Assembly: GCA_005808475.1 (NCBI GenBank)
Contig: SYLY01000090.1
Coordinates: 1 to 35,678 of the forward strand
Direction of reading: 5' to 3'
Source of the DNA: Acidobacteriota bacterium
Lineage (GTDB): Bacteria; Acidobacteriota; Terriglobia; Bryobacterales; Bryobacteraceae
DNA: 35,678 bases
Part shown: positions 32,888 to 35,678 of the stretch, piece after piece
Layout: each line of letters begins with the position of its first letter
Position numbering within the stretch: the first letter of the stretch is position 1
Made by a program: the position numbers and the translations under genes
The notes under the pieces: generated by a model
Databases searched by the model: none
What the model saw: the letters and a program-made list of their open reading frames with translations, nothing else
Told to the model about the DNA's origin: nothing

Positions 32888-34785
32888 CCGAGTCGCGGCG
32901 CGCCGAACTCGCCGCGTTCGGGCTGGGGTTTCTGGCGTTTTCGATTCAGCCGGTGGCGGGCAAACTGTTGTTGCCGTCGTTCGGCGGCGGTCCCTCGGTC
33001 TGGACCGCGTGTCTGCTGTTCTTCCAAACGGCGCTGCTCGGCGGCTACGCGCTGGCTCACGCGAGGGCTCCGCGAGGCATCGCGGCGGCGGCTCTGGCGC
33101 TGATTCCCAGCGTTCTGGCGGCGAGTTGGGCGTCGCGGAACTGGAGTTGGCCTGCGCTCGAAATCGCCGCGCTGTTGTGCGTGAACGTTGGCGCGCCCTA
33201 CGTGATGCTGGCCTGGGCCAGTCCCGCGCTGCAGCGCCGGTACAAGGCGTACCGGCTCTACGCGTGGTCCAACTTCGGATCGCTGGTGAGCGTGCCGGTG
33301 TATCTGGTATTGATCGAGCCCAACGTTCCGCTGCGCTGGCAGATCGCCGGATGGCTCGCGGCGTGGGCGGCGTGGGAAGTGCTCTTCACATTCGGATTAT
33401 CCGCCCGCGAAGCCGGCCCCGTTGGACGCGCCCCGGCCCCGGCGGCCGCGCAGGTGCTCCATTGGGTCGCGCTTTCGGCGTCTGGCACGGCGTTGCTGGC
33501 GGCCGCCACCAATCAACTGACGCAGGAGGTTTTCGTCACACCCTTCCTGTGGGTGATCCCGCTGGTGCTGTACCTGGCGACCTTCTCGCTCAGCTTTCGC
33601 GAACGGGGCGCCCCGGACCGGACGCTATCGGCAGTGGCCGCGGCGGTGGCCGGGTCCGCCGCGTGCGTCGCCGCCGCGATGGGGACCAGCGCGCCGCTCT
33701 GGCTGCATCTGGTGGCGTATCCGGCCGCTGTCTTCGCTTGCTGCCTCTGTGTTCACGGCGAACTGGCGCGGGCGCGTCCCGAAGCGGAGCGTCTCACCGC
33801 GTTCTATCTGGTGGTGGCGGCGGGCGGGTCGCTCGGGACGGCGCTCGTCGCCGTGTTCGCGCCGAAGGTGTTCGCATCGAACCACGGCGAACTCTTCGTC
33901 GCGGTGGCCGCCTGCTGCGCGCTCGGATCCCACGTGTGGCGCGATCGCGATCTCCGCGCGGTGCGCGTTTGGAGCCTGCTCGGCACGGCCGGCGTCGCCC
34001 TCGCCGCGCTGGCGCCAGGGCCGTCCGCCGCCGCGATCGAGTCGCGCCGCGGCTTCTTCGGAATCGTGCAAGTTGCCAATGGCACGGAGGCCGCGGGCCG
34101 CGTTCGCAAGCTGATCCACGGGCGCGTGATGCACGGGTTCCAGTTCGACGACGACATGCGCCGTTCCTGGCCCACCGCCTACTACGGCCGCAAGTCCGCG
34201 CCGGGACTGGTGTTGGGCGCGGACGGCGGACCCCGCCGCATCGGCGTCATCGGCCTCGGCGTGGGAACGCTCGCGGCATACGGCAGGCCGGGCGACGAGA
34301 TCCGGTTCTACGAGATCAACCCCACCGTGATCGATTTCGCGCGCAAGCACTTCACCTTTCTCCGCGATTCCCGCGCCGCGGTGACGGTCGCCGAGGGCGA
34401 CGCGCGCGTGCTGCTCGATCGCGAGCCGGCCAGGCAGTTCGACGTGCTGGCGATCGACGCGTTCTCGAGCGATGCGATCCCCGCGCACCTTCTCACGCGC
34501 GAGGCGTACGCTGTGTACCGCCGCCATCTGAAGCCGGACGGAGTGCTGCTGTTTCACATCTCGAACCGCTACCTCGACCTTGCGCCCGTGGTGCTCGGGC
34601 TCTCCGATCGCGCCGCGCGGATCGCCACGCCGGCCGATCCGTCCGCGGGCGCGAGCGAGACCACCTGGATGGCGATCGGCGCGCATCCCGCGCTCGCCGG
34701 AGCGCGCGTTCCCGAGGGCGTCCGCCCCATCGTCTGGACCGACGACTTCTCCAGCCTTTTTAGCGTCTGGAAGCCCGGAAGATAG
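32884..34785 (+). CDS. Membrane-fused spermidine-synthase-like protein
   Basis: A 633-residue protein. The N-terminal ~400 residues contain about ten hydrophobic helices (FGLGFLAFSIQPVAGKLLLP, LEIAALLCVNVGAPYVMLAW, TPFLWVIPLVLYLATFSLSF). The C-terminal ~230 residues are a spermidine-synthase/methyltransferase fold: RRIGVIGLGVGTLAAYGRPG near residue 450, RFYEINPTVIDFARKHFTFL, DVLAIDAFSSDAIPAHLLTR and LLFHISNRYLDLAPVV. This fused membrane/spermidine synthase type is common in soil bacteria; whether it makes polyamines is unproven. The GTG start (32884) overlaps the SprT-like stop, implying translational coupling. No SpeD is adjacent. Confidence 0.9.
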   Translation: MTESRRAELAAFGLGFLAFSIQPVAGKLLLPSFGGGPSVWTACLLFFQTALLGGYALAHARAPRGIAAAALALIPSVLAASWASRNWSWPALEIAALLCVNVGAPYVMLAWASPALQRRYKAYRLYAWSNFGSLVSVPVYLVLIEPNVPLRWQIAGWLAAWAAWEVLFTFGLSAREAGPVGRAPAPAAAQVLHWVALSASGTALLAAATNQLTQEVFVTPFLWVIPLVLYLATFSLSFRERGAPDRTLSAVAAAVAGSAACVAAAMGTSAPLWLHLVAYPAAVFACCLCVHGELARARPEAERLTAFYLVVAAGGSLGTALVAVFAPKVFASNHGELFVAVAACCALGSHVWRDRDLRAVRVWSLLGTAGVALAALAPGPSAAAIESRRGFFGIVQVANGTEAAGRVRKLIHGRVMHGFQFDDDMRRSWPTAYYGRKSAPGLVLGADGGPRRIGVIGLGVGTLAAYGRPGDEIRFYEINPTVIDFARKHFTFLRDSRAAVTVAEGDARVLLDREPARQFDVLAIDAFSSDAIPAHLLTREAYAVYRRHLKPDGVLLFHISNRYLDLAPVVLGLSDRAARIATPADPSAGASETTWMAIGAHPALAGARVPEGVRPIVWTDDFSSLFSVWKPGR

Positions 34786-34794
34786 TGATACAAT
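34786..34794 (+). promoter_or_regulatory. Extended -10 (TGATACAAT) before acs
   Basis: TGATACAAT begins right after the stop of the preceding gene and ends nine bases before the acs ATG (34804). The short distance again leaves nearly no leader, and no Shine-Dalgarno is visible. Confidence 0.5.
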
Positions 34795-34803
34795 CGACGG
34801 TTC

Positions 34804-35678
34804 ATGTCCCAAGCCGACGTCTATCCCCCGAGTCCCGATTTCGTTGCCAAGGCCCGAGTTTCCGGTATGGAGGCGTACACAGCTCTGTACCAGGCCGCCG
34901 CGGAGAACCCTGAGAAATTCTGGGGCGAACTGGCGGCGAGCGAACTCCACTGGTTCCAGAAGTGGTCGCACGTGTTCGAGTGGAATCCGCCCTTCGTCAA
35001 ATGGTTCGTGGGCGGAAAGACCAACGTCTGTTACAACTGCGTCGACCGCCATGTGCTGGCCGGCAACGGAGACAAGGTCGCCTTCCACTGGGAGGGCGAG
35101 CCCGGCGATAGCCTGTCGATCACATTCGCCGGTCTGCTGGAGCGCGTGCAAAAGTTCGCCAACGTGCTGCTCTCGCGCGGATTGAAGACCGGCGATCGAG
35201 CCATCGTCTACATGCCGATGATCCCCGAAGCCGCCGTGGCGATGCTTGCCTGCGCGCGGCTGGGTATCACGCACTCGGTGGTGTTCGGCGGATTCTCGGC
35301 GGAAGCGCTGAAGGCGCGGATCCAGGATCTGGGCGCCGCCGTGGTGATCACCGCCGATGGCGGCTGGCGCCGGGGCAAGGAAGTCCGCCTCAAGGACGCC
35401 GTGGACGAGGCGTTGCCCGAGTGTCCGTCGGTCGGCACGGTGCTGGTGGTGCGCCGCACTGGATCGGCGCAGAAGATGGAAGCCGGCCGGGACGTGTGGT
35501 ATCACGAAGCCGAGGCGGGCGTGTCCGCCGAATGCCCGGCCGTCGAACTCGACGCCGAGCATCCGCTCTACGTGCTCTATACGTCGGGAACCACGGGAAA
35601 GCCCAAGGGGATCCTGCACACCACCGGCGGGTATCTGCTGCAGACCACCGTGACTTCGAAGTGGGTGTTCGACCTGCG
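34804..35678 (+). CDS. acs: Acetyl-CoA synthetase, N-terminal part (runs off the right edge)
   Basis: The AMP-forming enzyme converts acetate, ATP and CoA to acetyl-CoA in the cytoplasm. About 291 of the usual ~650 residues are visible. Family landmarks are the ACAS_N region (FWGELAASELHWFQKWSHVF, FVGGKTNVCYNCVDRHVLAG), then KVAFHWEGEPGD, YMPMIPEAAVAMLACARLGI, HSVVFGGFSAEALKARIQD, VVITADGGWRRGK and the P-loop-like YTSGTTGKPKGILHTTGGYL. The regulatory lysine near the C-terminus lies outside the window. ATG 34804 is the only sensible start and has the promoter-like TGATACAAT upstream. Confidence 0.95.
   Translation, partial: MSQADVYPPSPDFVAKARVSGMEAYTALYQAAAENPEKFWGELAASELHWFQKWSHVFEWNPPFVKWFVGGKTNVCYNCVDRHVLAGNGDKVAFHWEGEPGDSLSITFAGLLERVQKFANVLLSRGLKTGDRAIVYMPMIPEAAVAMLACARLGITHSVVFGGFSAEALKARIQDLGAAVVITADGGWRRGKEVRLKDAVDEALPECPSVGTVLVVRRTGSAQKMEAGRDVWYHEAEAGVSAECPAVELDAEHPLYVLYTSGTTGKPKGILHTTGGYLLQTTVTSKWVFDL

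Noticed and set aside
1-35678. CRISPR array, tRNA or rRNA gene, insertion sequence
   Set aside because: I found no regularly spaced direct repeats, no cloverleaf-like segment and no transposase-like protein on reading the window. Very short tRNAs could be missed without a covariance search.

Overview
This window looks like a high-GC chromosomal segment from an Acidobacteriota bacterium of the Bryobacterales/Solibacter type. The assignment is an inference from gene content: two very large Oar-like TonB-dependent receptors with carboxypeptidase-regulatory N-termini, two DUF1549/DUF1553 (PSD1) plus DUF1501 pairs, a tandem DUF1080 protein, a Tat-exported sulfatase, a PEP-CTERM protein and housekeeping genes (argS, fabH, acs, bfr, malic enzyme). 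I found no tRNA, rRNA, CRISPR array, transposase or integrase.

Layout. Positions 1-1119 hold the N-terminus of a malic enzyme (minus), back to back with an unknown one-helix membrane protein (plus). Positions 1209-5770 hold a PSD1-type multidomain protein and a Tat-type DUF1501 protein, two bases apart. argS (minus, 5804-7744) converges on that pair and diverges from a DUF1080-galM pair (7775-10104, ATGA overlap). A broken NTF2-like remnant follows (10108-10356), then Oar-like receptor 1 (10444-13614), a PEP-CTERM protein and a terminator. A minus-strand block runs from 17753 to 14626: sugar-isomerase-like TIM barrel, a sugar-domain/MIP18 fusion, and bacterioferritin. Positions 18500-17773 carry a small toxin-like protein and a partner, with an inverted repeat upstream. 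A further minus-strand block (24629-18614) holds PSD1 protein 2, DUF1501 protein 2, a SUMF1-fold protein, an MscS channel and a sialidase-like protein. Divergent from it is a sulfatase (24684-25985), followed by Oar-like receptor 2 (26032-29256). The right end holds a glycine-zipper protein, fabH, a DUF481 barrel, a SprT-like protease overlapping a fused membrane/spermidine-synthase-like protein, and the start of acetyl-CoA synthetase.

How the genes may work together. Much of the window encodes proteins predicted to be exported (Sec, Tat or lipoprotein signals) and belonging to families that act on sugars, sulfate esters or glycosides. The two Oar-like receptors could import the released products. 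This fits an oligotrophic soil heterotroph scavenging complex carbohydrate, but no substrate can be named from sequence. The least explained items are the toxin-like pair at 17773-18500 with its TCGTATTC repeats, the fusion of a large beta-rich domain to a MIP18/DUF59 domain, and the many -10-like hexamers lying only 6-12 bases from start codons, which suggest leaderless transcription.
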